36,648 bases of DNA from Burkholderiales bacterium (GTDB lineage: Bacteria; Pseudomonadota; Gammaproteobacteria; Burkholderiales; Casimicrobiaceae): positions 1 through 36,648 of the forward strand of contig JAIRJZ010000006.1 of NCBI GenBank assembly GCA_031260355.1, in the 5' to 3' direction. The position numbers and the translations under genes are program-made. The number at the start of each line of letters is the position of its first letter. The first letter of the stretch is position 1. The notes below the pieces were generated by a model. The model did no database searches, was not told the DNA's origin, and saw only the letters and a list, made by a program, of their open reading frames with translations. Below are positions 27,780 to 35,558 of the stretch, piece by piece.

Positions 27780-29270
27780 ATGCGTTCTTCTTCTTCCGCC
27801 CCGAACATTCTGGCCGTTGTCGATCTGGGCTCCAACAGCTTTCGCCTCGAAATCGGTAAAGTGCACGGCCAGCAAATCCGCGTGCTGGAAACCTTGCGCG
27901 AAATGCTGCGCTTCGGCGGTGGCCTGGACAAGAAAAACCGTATTACCGTCGCCGCCCGTCGGCGGGCATTGATGTGTCTTGCCCGCTTCGGCGAGCGCTT
28001 GCGCGATTTCGACCCTTCGCATGTCCGCGTCGTCGCCACCAATACTTTCCGGGTCGCTGCCAACATCGACGATTTCCTTCCCGAAGCGGAGATGACGCTC
28101 GGCTTTCCGATCGAAGTCATTCCCGGCCACGAAGAAGCGCGTCTCATTTTTCTCGGAACTTCGTACTGTCTGCCGCGATCGTCGGCGCTGCGGCTGATCG
28201 TGGACATCGGCGGCGGCTCGACCGAGTTCATCATCGGTCATGGCCGCCAACCGTTGAAACTGGAATCGCTCAAACTCGGTTGCGTCAGCATGAGCCAACG
28301 CTTTTTCGCCGACGGCAGATTGTCGGCGGCCAATTTCAAGAAAGCGGAAACCTATGCCCGCGCCGAGATCGAGCCGATTGCCCGCGCCTTCGACCGCCGA
28401 CACTGGCGCGAGGCTTTCGCCTCATCGGGATCGGCGCTGGCGCTGACGGAAATCCTCGAAGCCAACGGCTTGTCGCCGGACGGAATCACGCCCGACGGGC
28501 TGACGGCGTTACGCAAAACCATGATTGCCGGCAAAACGCTTGCCAATCTGAAGCTGGCGGCGCTGAAGCCGGAACGCGCGCCAGTGCTGGCCGGCGGGCT
28601 GGCGATCATGCGTGCGGCGCTGGCCGAATTGCGAATTCCGCGCATCGCGCCGGTCGGCGGCGCCCTGCGTCTCGGCGTTCTTTACGAGTTGCTGGGACGT
28701 CACCATGACCACGACAGCCGCGCCGCCACTGTCGATCTTTTGCTCGACGATTATCAGATCGACCGCCCGCACGTCCGCCGCATCGCCGCCTTGGCGTTGG
28801 CGCTGTTTCGGCAGCTTCAGCCGAAAGCCGTCGCGACCGACGCACAAATGCTGCAATGGGCGGCGCTGCTGCACGGTGTCGGAGCCTCGATTTCGCATAT
28901 CGGCTACCACAAACACAGCGCCTACATTCTGCAATACCGCGACATGCCCGGTTTCTCGTCGGCCGAGCAAAGACATCTGGCGGTGTTGGTGCTTACTTGC
29001 CGCGGCGGCCTCAATAAGGCAACGCCGTATTTGCAGGACACGACGCTGCGCCTGCAAATCCTGGCGCTGCGGCTGGCGCTGCTTCTTTACCGTGCCCGGC
29101 GGCCGATTGAACTGCCCGCCATCCGGTTGCGCGCGAAGGGTAAAACCTTGCACTACCACCTCAGCAACCGCTGGATCGCCGCTCACCCGCTGACCGAATT
29201 CCTGCTCGATAAAGAGCGGCGCGAATGGGAGACAGCGGGGTGGCAGTGGAAAGAGATGCGGGGGCGATAG
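27780..29270 (+). CDS. ppx: Exopolyphosphatase (Ppx/GppA family)
   Basis: The product has 496 residues. The actin-like fold is shown by VVDLGSNSFRLEIG near the N-terminus and LIVDIGGGSTEFIIGHG near residue 140. VIPGHEEARLIFLG lies between them, with the catalytic glutamate region. A C-terminal HD-like helical domain (about 310-480) includes ALLHGVGASISHIGYHKHSAYIL. These enzymes release phosphate from the ends of polyphosphate chains or hydrolyse pppGpp. The sequence alone does not decide between Ppx and GppA; the length is nearer GppA (494) than Ppx (513) of E. coli. Confidence 0.9.
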   Translation: MRSSSSAPNILAVVDLGSNSFRLEIGKVHGQQIRVLETLREMLRFGGGLDKKNRITVAARRRALMCLARFGERLRDFDPSHVRVVATNTFRVAANIDDFLPEAEMTLGFPIEVIPGHEEARLIFLGTSYCLPRSSALRLIVDIGGGSTEFIIGHGRQPLKLESLKLGCVSMSQRFFADGRLSAANFKKAETYARAEIEPIARAFDRRHWREAFASSGSALALTEILEANGLSPDGITPDGLTALRKTMIAGKTLANLKLAALKPERAPVLAGGLAIMRAALAELRIPRIAPVGGALRLGVLYELLGRHHDHDSRAATVDLLLDDYQIDRPHVRRIAALALALFRQLQPKAVATDAQMLQWAALLHGVGASISHIGYHKHSAYILQYRDMPGFSSAEQRHLAVLVLTCRGGLNKATPYLQDTTLRLQILALRLALLLYRARRPIELPAIRLRAKGKTLHYHLSNRWIAAHPLTEFLLDKERREWETAGWQWKEMRGR

Positions 29271-29624
29271 CGTATTGTTGTGTCCTTTCGATACGACTCG
29301 TTGAGCCGTTGGGAAAAATGTTTGGTGTGCTTTCGCGCGTAACGCCTTTGCTCAAGGAGCCACCGTCTCAGCATTTTTGTTTTGCTGTATCGCCCACTTC
29401 GTAGGGGAAGCAATCTGCTTCCCGGTACACGGGCGGCAGATTGCCGCCCCTACTCGCGATCCTGAAAAAGCAGGCGCGCTTCAACACGGAGCATCAAATT
29501 TCAAGATTGTTGGACTGTGGCCTTCGGCCTTGTCCAACCTACACGCCCGGCGGCAGCAAAGGGAGATAAAGCCTGTGCCGATGGCAGCGGTTTCACCAAA
29601 GTCGCGGCAAGCCTTCAATACCTA
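29271..29624. other. Intergenic region with palindromic repeats
   Basis: This gap between convergent ppx and the EamA gene holds the doublet hairpin at 29401-29453 and a second imperfect hairpin at 29509-29538 (GTTGGAC/GTCCAAC with GGCC/GGCC inside). An open frame starting at 29377 crosses both repeats and runs antisense into the exporter; I do not regard it as a gene. No clear terminator is seen. Confidence 0.65.
29401..29453. repeat. Doublet hairpin (REP/BIME-like)
   Basis: Outer arms GTAGGGG (29401-29407) and CCCCTAC (29447-29453) enclose two hairpins: GGGAAGCA/TGCTTCCC (29405-29412 with 29416-29423) and GGGCGGCA/TGCCGCCC (29431-29438 with 29442-29449). The two hairpins are inverted copies of one unit with compensating changes (AA/TT in one, CG/CG in the other), so structure rather than sequence has been kept. 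Confidence 0.75.
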
Positions 29625-30536
29625 TCAGGTCTTCAAGCGCAGAAACCGTCGCACAGCGGTCTGCCAGGTTTCCGGGACACCGATCAGCACCAGCGCCAAC
29701 AAGAGCAGTCCGATTCCGGCGCCCTCGGCGTTGCCGGGCGCTTCATTCAATAACCACCACGCCCACAGCACGCTCATCACCGGGATCATCAAGGTCGAAA
29801 GTCCGGCCACGCCAGCCGGTGATGCGCGCAGAATGAACAGCCACAAAGCCCAGGCCAGCGCCGTTGCCAGTACCGCGTTGTAAGCCAATGCCAGCAACAG
29901 ATACGGCGACCAGACGATCGGCGTTTCGTGGGTTGCAACGGCCAGCACCGACAACACGACAGCACCGACGGCCATCTGCCAGGCCAACAGGCTCAGCAGG
30001 TCTATGTCCTGATGGCGAAAGAGCCGCTTGGTGACGACCGAGGCCGCCGCCCATGACAGGCCGGAGGCTACTGCCAGTAGCGAACTCAGCAACGTTCCCT
30101 GCCATTGCCAAGGTTGGAGAACCAGCAACAGGCCGAATGCGGCAACCGCAGCGGCGGCGCATTGAACCGGGCGCGGCTTTTCATTCAGAAACAGCGCGGC
30201 CAGCAGAAGCATCCAGAAGGGCATCGTATAGACCAGCACTGCTGTTTTACCGGCGTCGCCCGCGACCAGCGCCAGTTGCGACAAGCCTGACATCCCGACG
30301 GTTTGCAGCAGACCGATCCAAAGCATCGGCTGCCAAGGCGGCGGTTTCAGCGAACGCCCCGTCAGCGGCAACATCACCAGCAACAACAACGCGCCGAGCG
30401 CGCAACGCAAGGCGGTGAAATCGAGCGCCCCGATGTAGTGCAGCACCGATTTCATCACGACCCAGTTATAGCTCCAGATCAGCGCCAGAACGATCAGCGC
30501 CAGCGCTGCGAAGCCCGTGACTTTACGGTTTTGCAT
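29625..30536 (-). CDS. EamA/DMT-family membrane transporter
   Basis: The product has 303 residues from ATG 30536 (MQNRKVTGFAALALIVLALIWSYNWV). The frame is open further upstream into icd, but that part is not EamA-like. Ten hydrophobic segments form two EamA repeats; WSYNWVVMKSVLHYIGALDF is a typical first-repeat signature. A metabolite or amino-acid exporter is likely, with unknown substrate. It follows icd on the same strand after 65 bases that hold a GGGCGGAG/CTCCGCCC hairpin (30544-30551 with 30571-30578). It is not a close copy of the exporter at 14577. Confidence 0.85.
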   Translation of the reverse strand: MQNRKVTGFAALALIVLALIWSYNWVVMKSVLHYIGALDFTALRCALGALLLLVMLPLTGRSLKPPPWQPMLWIGLLQTVGMSGLSQLALVAGDAGKTAVLVYTMPFWMLLLAALFLNEKPRPVQCAAAAVAAFGLLLVLQPWQWQGTLLSSLLAVASGLSWAAASVVTKRLFRHQDIDLLSLLAWQMAVGAVVLSVLAVATHETPIVWSPYLLLALAYNAVLATALAWALWLFILRASPAGVAGLSTLMIPVMSVLWAWWLLNEAPGNAEGAGIGLLLLALVLIGVPETWQTAVRRFLRLKT

Positions 30537-30543
30537 GTTTTTT

Positions 30544-30589
30544 GGGCGGAGTCCCGTGAGTGAAAGGAAGCTCCGCCCTATGATTTTTT
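30544..30589. repeat. Hairpin between icd and the EamA gene
   Basis: GGGCGGAG (30544-30551) and CTCCGCCC (30571-30578) pair across 19 bases. On the plus strand TATGATTTTTTT follows, giving a terminator-like shape for antisense transcription. For the minus-strand genes no T run follows, so it may instead hide the start region of the exporter mRNA or be another dispersed repeat. Confidence 0.45.
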
Positions 30590-30601
30590 TACAAATCCGA
30601 C

Positions 30602-31855
30602 CTACATCCGTTCGATCATCGCCTTGCCGAACCCCGAGCACGAGACCTGATGAGCGCCTTCCATCAGCCGCGCGAAATCGTAAGTCACCTGCTTGGCCTG
30701 GATCGCCTTTTCCATCGACGCGATGATGAGATCGGCGGCTTCGACCCAGCCCATGTGACGCAGCATCATTTCCGCCGACAGAATGATCGAGCCGGGATTG
30801 ACGTAATCCTTACCGGCATACTTTGGCGCCGTTCCGTGCGTGGCCTCGAACATCGCGATCGAGTCCGACAAATTGGCGCCTGGCGCGATGCCGATACCGC
30901 CGACTTGCGCCGCCAGCGCGTCGGAAATGTAGTCGCCGTTCAGATTCAAAGTCGCGATCACGCTGTATTCGGCCGGCCGCAACAGAATCTGTTGCAGGAA
31001 CGCATCGGCGATCGAATCCTTGATAACAATTTCCCTGCCGGTTTTCGGGTTCTTGAATTGGCACCACGGCCCCTCGTCGATCAACTGCGCGCCGAATTCC
31101 TGTTGCGCCAGCGCATAACCCCAGTCGCGGAACGCGCCCTCGGTGAACTTCATGATGTTGCCTTTATGCACGAAAGTTACCGATGGCTTGTCGTTGTCGA
31201 TCGCATACTGAATTGCCTTGCGCACCAGCCGCTCGGTGCCTTCGCGCGACACCGGCTTGACACCGATCCCGGACGTTCCCGGGAAGCGAATCTTTTTAAC
31301 GCCCATTTCCTGTTGCAGGAAATCGATCATTTTTTTTGCCTGCGCCGTTCCTTCCTGCCATTCGATGCCCGCGTAAATGTCTTCCGAGTTTTCACGGAAG
31401 ATCACCATATCGGTTTTCTCGGGCGCCTTGACCGGCGACGGCACGCCTTTGAAATAGCGTACCGGCCGCAGACACACATACAAATCCAGTTCCTGGCGCA
31501 AGGCCACGTTGAGCGAACGCATGCCGCCGCCGACCGGTGTGGTCAACGGTCCCTTGATGGAGACCACGTATTCTTTTAACGCATGCAGCGTCTCTTCCGG
31601 CAGCCAAGTGTCTTTATCGTAAACACGCGCCGCTTTTTCGCCGGAGTAAATTTCCATCCAACTGATCTTGCGCTTGCCGCCATAGGCGTTGTGCACCGCC
31701 GCGTCCACCACCTGGATCATGACCGGCGAAATATCGATGCCGATGCCGTCGCCTTCGATATAGGGGATGATCGGGTTATCGCTGATATTGAGCGAAAAAT
31801 CGGCGTTGACGGTGATTTTGTCACCGGCCGGGATTTTGATGTGCTGATAGCTCAT
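30602..31855 (-). CDS. icd: Isocitrate dehydrogenase, NADP-dependent
   Basis: The product has 417 residues (416 in E. coli). It oxidises isocitrate to 2-oxoglutarate with CO2 release in the TCA cycle. ATG 31855 is preceded by AAGGAG; the frame runs further upstream without similarity. The substrate loop [24 protein letters not shown] is complete, with S114 equivalent to the serine phosphorylated by AceK in E. coli. The C-terminal part holds [25 protein letters not shown] and [13 protein letters not shown], typical of the NADP enzyme. Confidence 0.98.
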   Translation of the reverse strand: MSYQHIKIPAGDKITVNADFSLNISDNPIIPYIEGDGIGIDISPVMIQVVDAAVHNAYGGKRKISWMEIYSGEKAARVYDKDTWLPEETLHALKEYVVSIKGPLTTPVGGGMRSLNVALRQELDLYVCLRPVRYFKGVPSPVKAPEKTDMVIFRENSEDIYAGIEWQEGTAQAKKMIDFLQQEMGVKKIRFPGTSGIGVKPVSREGTERLVRKAIQYAIDNDKPSVTFVHKGNIMKFTEGAFRDWGYALAQQEFGAQLIDEGPWCQFKNPKTGREIVIKDSIADAFLQQILLRPAEYSVIATLNLNGDYISDALAAQVGGIGIAPGANLSDSIAMFEATHGTAPKYAGKDYVNPGSIILSAEMMLRHMGWVEAADLIIASMEKAIQAKQVTYDFARLMEGAHQVSCSGFGKAMIERM

Positions 31856-31993
31856 GAAAACTCCTTCTGAAAAGATGGAAGCGCAAGCAAAACAGCAGAG
31901 CTGGCGTCTCGCTGCCAAATGCCGCAACAAACGCATCATGCCCCAAGCCTGCCGCGCGCGCAATACGGCGAAATGCTCATACTGCCGGTAAGG

Positions 31994-32021
31994 TTGCTTC
32001 TGCTGGGAGCGCCCTTATAAT
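31994..32021 (+). promoter_or_regulatory. Sigma-70-like promoter for the MFS carrier
   Basis: TTGCTT (31994-31999) and a perfect TATAAT (32016-32021) are 16 bases apart, 75 bases before the carrier ATG. A strong GAAGGAGATA ribosome-binding site (32081-32090) follows, so the gene looks well expressed on its own. Confidence 0.6.
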
Positions 32022-32095
32022 GGCGGCGCCTACTGAGCATTCCGGCATCAGGCGAGTCCGTCTTAATGGTGTTTTAATGAGAAGGAGATATTTTC

Positions 32096-33349
32096 ATGCA
32101 AGACCATGAAAAGCAAAAAAAGGCCAAAGTTGTATTGCTGGCGGGCGTGTTTTTTAACCTGACCATAGGCGTTCTTTACGCATGGAGCGTATTGAAAACA
32201 AGAATGATGGCTTCCGTCGCCAATGGCGGCTGGGAATGGACAAGCTCGGAAGCGGGGTTTCCCTATACCCTCGCTATCGTGTGCTTTGCCTTGGGGCTTC
32301 TGGCCGGCGGCAAGATTCAAGACAAGATAGGTCCCAGATGGGTTGTGACGGCAGGGGGCGCTCTTGTAGGTCTGGGCCTCATCCTGTCCGGGTTGGTCGG
32401 TAACAATCCCGTGGGCGTTGCCCTGAGTTTTGGTGTTGTTACGGGTGTTGGCATTGGCTTGGGTTACGGTTGCGTTACCCCGCCGGCGCTGAAATGGTTC
32501 CATCCCAGCAAAAAGGGCATTGTCAGCGGTTTGATTGTGGGGGGGTTTGGCCTTGCGGCGGTATATTTCGCGCCGCTGACGACGGCATTGCTCAACAACT
32601 TCGGCATTGAAAAAACGTTGATGTTTCTGGGGGCGGGCATCTTCATCGCAAGCACATGTATTGCGCAGCTCATCAACAATCCGCCGAAAGGTTATACCCC
32701 GACAGTTCCCGAAAATTTGAAAGAAGCCGCCGCCAAAAGCAGCGCGTCCGTTGATTACACAACGAAGGAAATGCTCAAAACAAAGCGCTTCTATCTGATG
32801 TTCATCATGTTCCTTTTGTCGGCATCGATCGGCCTGATGGTTATCGGGAACATTACAAAAATCGCCAGTTCTCAACTGCATATTACTGATACGGCCATTC
32901 TGGCAATATTGGTAGCGTTCCTGGCAATCACGAACACCTTTGGCCGGGTGCTGGGTGGTTTGATGTCCGACAAGATCGGCAGGGTAAATGCCTTGTTTGT
33001 CGTGTCTGTTTTGCAACTGTTGAACATGGTCGGGTTCATCTATTATCAAAACATGGCGGCTCTGGGCATTGGCATTGTATTGATCGGGTTCTGTTACGGA
33101 ACACTCCTAAGCGTGTTTCCGGCGTTGACGGCAGATCAATACGGGCTTAAAAACTTTGGTGGAAACTACGGCATCCTGTTTCTTTCCTGGGGGCTTTCCG
33201 GCGTTGTGGCGCCTTTGATGACAGACTATATCTATGATACGACCGGGAAGTTTACAACGGCGTATATCATCTGCGCCGGCATGATGGCGGTCGTGATTTT
33301 CGCCAACTACCTATTGAAAAAAGACATCGCCGCACTTTCAAAAGCATAG
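32096..33349 (+). CDS. MFS carrier, oxalate/formate antiporter (OFA) family
   Basis: The product has 417 residues with about twelve membrane helices. The sequence resembles OxlT-like carriers: LLAGVFFNLTIGVLYAWSVLK at the first helix, a DKIGPRW loop after helix 3, a second SDKIGR loop in the C-terminal half, and DQYGLKNFGGNYGILFLSWG. Relatives exchange oxalate, formate, pyruvate or other small carboxylates. The substrate is not decided by sequence, and no oxalate-degrading gene is nearby. Base use is visibly richer in A/T than in neighbouring genes, with many AAA, ATT and AAT codons, which hints at recent transfer. It is divergent from icd. Confidence 0.85.
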   Translation: MQDHEKQKKAKVVLLAGVFFNLTIGVLYAWSVLKTRMMASVANGGWEWTSSEAGFPYTLAIVCFALGLLAGGKIQDKIGPRWVVTAGGALVGLGLILSGLVGNNPVGVALSFGVVTGVGIGLGYGCVTPPALKWFHPSKKGIVSGLIVGGFGLAAVYFAPLTTALLNNFGIEKTLMFLGAGIFIASTCIAQLINNPPKGYTPTVPENLKEAAAKSSASVDYTTKEMLKTKRFYLMFIMFLLSASIGLMVIGNITKIASSQLHITDTAILAILVAFLAITNTFGRVLGGLMSDKIGRVNALFVVSVLQLLNMVGFIYYQNMAALGIGIVLIGFCYGTLLSVFPALTADQYGLKNFGGNYGILFLSWGLSGVVAPLMTDYIYDTTGKFTTAYIICAGMMAVVIFANYLLKKDIAALSKA

Positions 33350-33379
33350 GAACGTTCTGAACAACCCGGCTATCCCCTG

Positions 33380-33455
33380 CCTGTCATCCTGCGCGAAGTC
33401 GCAGGATCCACGCGGCGTCTGGATTCTGCGACTTCGCTACGCGCAGAATGACAGG
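33380..33455. repeat. Inverted repeat, CTGTCAT...ATGACAG family
   Basis: Arms CCTGTCAT (33380-33387) and ATGACAGG (33448-33455) enclose two hairpins, CCTGCG/CGCAGG (33388-33393 with 33400-33405) and a TTCTGCG/CGCAGAA hairpin within 33424-33447. GATCCA and TGGAT face each other across the centre. The CC/GG against TT/AA difference between the hairpins is compensating, as in the 29401 element. Confidence 0.75.
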
Positions 33456-33550
33456 AAGGGTTTTTCAGAGGTTCCATAGAGGAATCGCGGTAGCCGATCA
33501 GAGCCTGCCTTAATTCAAAATGTATCAGGAGTTTGGTATCGATAAGCCTT

Positions 33551-33609
33551 CATTCCGGCGAAGGCCGGAATCCAGAAAGAAAGCCTGGATTCCCGCTTCC
33601 GCGAGAATG
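33551..33609. repeat. Inverted repeat, CATTCC...GGAATCCAG family
   Basis: Arms of about 25 bases (33551-33575 and 33585-33609) contain CATTCCGGCGAAGGCCGGAA and its imperfect inverse. Palindromes of this type (CATTCCCGCGAAAGCGGGAATCC) are widespread between genes of many beta- and gammaproteobacteria. Confidence 0.75.
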
Positions 33610-33744
33610 ACGGAGTAGCCAAGCGAACGTTGATAGCGTCACAAAGATTTTGAAGCGGGATCTGAGAGCGGCGGGGTTACCCCGTCGCTCTCACACTCCA
33701 CACTGCGAGCGGTTCCGCGTTCACATTCGCCGTACAATGCGGCC

Positions 33745-34743
33745 ATGACTGAAATACATCCTCCCGCGCCGTACCGTTTTTGTGTGGCGCCGATGCTCGA
33801 TTGGACGGATCGCCACTGCCGCTATTTTCATCGGCTGCTGTCGCCGCACGCGCGACTGTACACCGAGATGGTGACGGCGCCGGCGTTGTATTACGGCGAT
33901 GCGGCGAGGCATCTGGACTTCGATGCCACCGAGCATCCGCTGGCGCTGCAACTGGGCGGCAGCGATCCGGCGATGCTGGCGCACGCTGCCCGGCTCGGCG
34001 CGCGTTGGGGTTACGACGAAATCAATCTCAACTGCGGCTGCCCGAGCGAGCGGGTTCAGAGCGGCAGCTTCGGCGCTTGCCTGATGAAAGAACCGACGCT
34101 GGTGGCCGATTGCGTGCGGGCGATGCGAGAGGCGGTGCCGATTCCGGTAACGGTCAAACACCGGATCGGGGTCGATGATGTCGAGGACTACGGCTTCGTG
34201 CGCGATTTTGTCGGCACAGTGCATGAGGCGGGCTGCGATGTGTTCATTGTGCACGCGCGCAATGCAGTGTTATCCGGGCTGTCGCCGAAAGACAATCGCG
34301 AGATTCCGCCGTTGCGCTATGAGGTTGTGCGACAACTGAAACGCGACTTTCCGCAGTGTGTAATCGTACTGAATGGCGGATTGACGGATTGGTCTGCCAT
34401 CGAAGCGCAACTGGCGGCGGGCATCGACGGCGTGATGGTGGGACGCTGGGCGTACCACCAGCCGTATTGTCTGGCGGAAGCCGAAGCGCGGCTTTTCGGG
34501 AGCGCTATGCCGTTGCCGACACGGCGCGCCGTGATCGAGGCGCTGATTCCCTATGTGAAAGACCAGTTGCGGCAAGGCGCTGCATTGCGCGCGATCACTC
34601 GCCATCTTCTCGGCCTGTGCCACGGCCAACCGCGCGCGCGGCTGTTCCGGCAATGGCTTTCCGATCCGCGGCAGTTGGAACGCCAATCGGTTGAAGTGCT
34701 GTATGAAGCGCTGGAGTGGGTTGAAGGAGCGGCGGAAGAATGA
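33745..34743 (+). CDS. dusA: tRNA-dihydrouridine(20/20a) synthase DusA
   Basis: The product has 332 residues, an FMN enzyme that reduces uridine 20/20a in the tRNA D-loop. The flavin barrel starts CVAPMLDWTDRHCRYFHRLLS. The catalytic cysteine is C99 in NLNCGCPSERVQSGSFGACLM, K138 lies in VKHRIG, and HARNAVLSGLSPKDNREIPPL is the DusA-specific segment that separates it from DusB and DusC. The C-terminal helical tRNA-binding domain is complete. It is the last housekeeping gene before the accessory region; mqsR starts 33 bases after its stop. Confidence 0.96.
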   Translation: MTEIHPPAPYRFCVAPMLDWTDRHCRYFHRLLSPHARLYTEMVTAPALYYGDAARHLDFDATEHPLALQLGGSDPAMLAHAARLGARWGYDEINLNCGCPSERVQSGSFGACLMKEPTLVADCVRAMREAVPIPVTVKHRIGVDDVEDYGFVRDFVGTVHEAGCDVFIVHARNAVLSGLSPKDNREIPPLRYEVVRQLKRDFPQCVIVLNGGLTDWSAIEAQLAAGIDGVMVGRWAYHQPYCLAEAEARLFGSAMPLPTRRAVIEALIPYVKDQLRQGAALRAITRHLLGLCHGQPRARLFRQWLSDPRQLERQSVEVLYEALEWVEGAAEE

Positions 34744-34758
34744 ACCGCTTGCCAGAAT

Positions 34759-34773
34759 TAACCTACTAGGTTA
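34759..34773. promoter_or_regulatory. MqsA-type operator palindrome
   Basis: TAACCTA (34759-34765), a central C and TAGGTTA (34767-34773) form a perfect 7-bp inverted repeat. MqsA of E. coli binds AACCT-AGGTT palindromes ahead of mqsRA, and this site keeps that core. It ends three bases before the mqsR start codon and contains the only Shine-Dalgarno-like bases (TAGG). Confidence 0.8.
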
Positions 34774-34776
34774 GTA

Positions 34777-35085
34777 TTGAAAAGGGAAAAGCACACCCCG
34801 CATTGCAAGTTGGTCGTGGTCAAAGCGTTGGTGGAGGCCGGTCGAGTCAGAGCCACAGCCAGTGCCTATAACGGAGCGCGCGAGCTTGGCATCAACAGCT
34901 TGAGCGAAATGTGCGCCGTTATTTTGACGCTGACGTTCCGCGACTTCTACAAAAGCATGACGACCGCTGCCGACCATCGTGTTTGGCAGGACGTGTACCA
35001 CACCAAGACAGCAAGCGGCAACGAAGTGTATTTGAAGTTGACGGTTATCGAAGATGTATTAATCGTGTCCTTCAAGGAGTTATGA
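34777..35085 (+). CDS. mqsR: Toxin MqsR, mRNA interferase
   Basis: The product has 102 residues (98 in E. coli MqsR). The start is TTG 34777, the only usable start in frame after the stop at 34759; MKREKHTPHCKL matches the family start. RelE-like residues are kept: K59 (FYKSMTT), Q71 (WQDVY), Y85 (VYLK) and K100 (SFKE), which match K56, Q68, Y81 and K96 of the E. coli enzyme that cuts mRNA at GCU. It should therefore be active. The TTG start and weak ribosome-binding site would keep the toxin low. One base separates it from mqsA. Confidence 0.95.
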   Translation: MKREKHTPHCKLVVVKALVEAGRVRATASAYNGARELGINSLSEMCAVILTLTFRDFYKSMTTAADHRVWQDVYHTKTASGNEVYLKLTVIEDVLIVSFKEL

Positions 35086-35086
35086 G

Positions 35087-35488
35087 ATGAAATGCCCATG
35101 CTGCGGCGCGGCAGAATTAATTCACGACACGCGCGACGTACCCTATACTTACAAGGGAGAAAACTCCGTCATTCCAGCAGTGATGGGCGACTTCTGCCCT
35201 GCTTGCGGGGAAATCATCTTGAACCGTGAGCATGGTGATCGCTACGGCGAGTTGGTTGGCTTGTTCCAGCGCCAAGTGAATGCAGCTTACGTCGATCCCA
35301 ACTTCATCGCCAACGTCCGCAAAAAGCTTCATCTCGGTCAACGCGAAGCATCCGAAATCTTTGGCGGCGGTGTCAACGCGTTCTCGCGTTACGAGAATGG
35401 CAAAGCCAAACCGCCGTTGGCTTTGATCCAACTTTTTAAATTGCTGAACCGTCACCCGAATCTACTTAAAGAAGTGAAGAGCAACTGA
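35087..35488 (+). CDS. mqsA: Antitoxin MqsA, zinc and HTH protein
   Basis: The product has 133 residues (131 in E. coli). The N-terminal zinc domain has C3, C6, C37 and C40, plus an extra C5. The C-terminal HTH (about residues 68-128) reads LGQREASEIFGGGVNAFSRYENGKAKPP, with the asparagine and arginine that read the DNA palindrome in the E. coli protein. It neutralises MqsR and represses the operon. A strong AAGGAG (35074-35079) and ATG start give it better translation than the toxin. Gene order is toxin first, as in E. coli. The CRISPR array begins 37 bases after the stop. Confidence 0.96.
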   Translation: MKCPCCGAAELIHDTRDVPYTYKGENSVIPAVMGDFCPACGEIILNREHGDRYGELVGLFQRQVNAAYVDPNFIANVRKKLHLGQREASEIFGGGVNAFSRYENGKAKPPLALIQLFKLLNRHPNLLKEVKSN

Positions 35489-35525
35489 GCCGAGATGTTG
35501 GAGGTGGCAACAAGCCTCCGATAGG

Positions 35526-35558
35526 GTTGTAGTTGCTCTCACCCCGGTTAGCCACAAT
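35526..35558 (+). repeat. Degenerate first CRISPR repeat
   Basis: This copy has 33 bases instead of 36. The CCCTCTCTC segment is shortened to GCTCTC and CTACAAT is changed to CCACAAT. Degeneration marks the old end of the array, so new spacers should enter at the right end, near 36482. The change removes the TACAAT box found in all other repeats. Confidence 0.85.

Larger units (their letters stand above)
33350..33744. other. Intergenic region with two palindromic repeats
   Basis: The 395 bases between the carrier and dusA hold two unrelated long inverted repeats (33380-33455 and 33551-33609) and no convincing gene. A TACAAT (33733-33738) just before the dusA ATG is too close to be its -10 box unless transcription is leaderless. 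Confidence 0.65.

Noticed and set aside
29377-29883. 168-residue open frame overlapping the EamA gene
   Set aside because: It begins in a palindromic repeat, runs antisense to a clear transporter and has no ribosome-binding site or family likeness.
30537-30641. N-terminal extension of the EamA protein into icd
   Set aside because: The extra 35 residues overlap the icd end and lack EamA character; ATG 30536 opens directly into the first membrane helix.
34749-34777. TTGCCA-17-TAGTAT as the mqsRA promoter around the operator
   Set aside because: The boxes look good, but transcription would start near codon 3 of mqsR, after the only start codon that keeps the conserved N-terminus.
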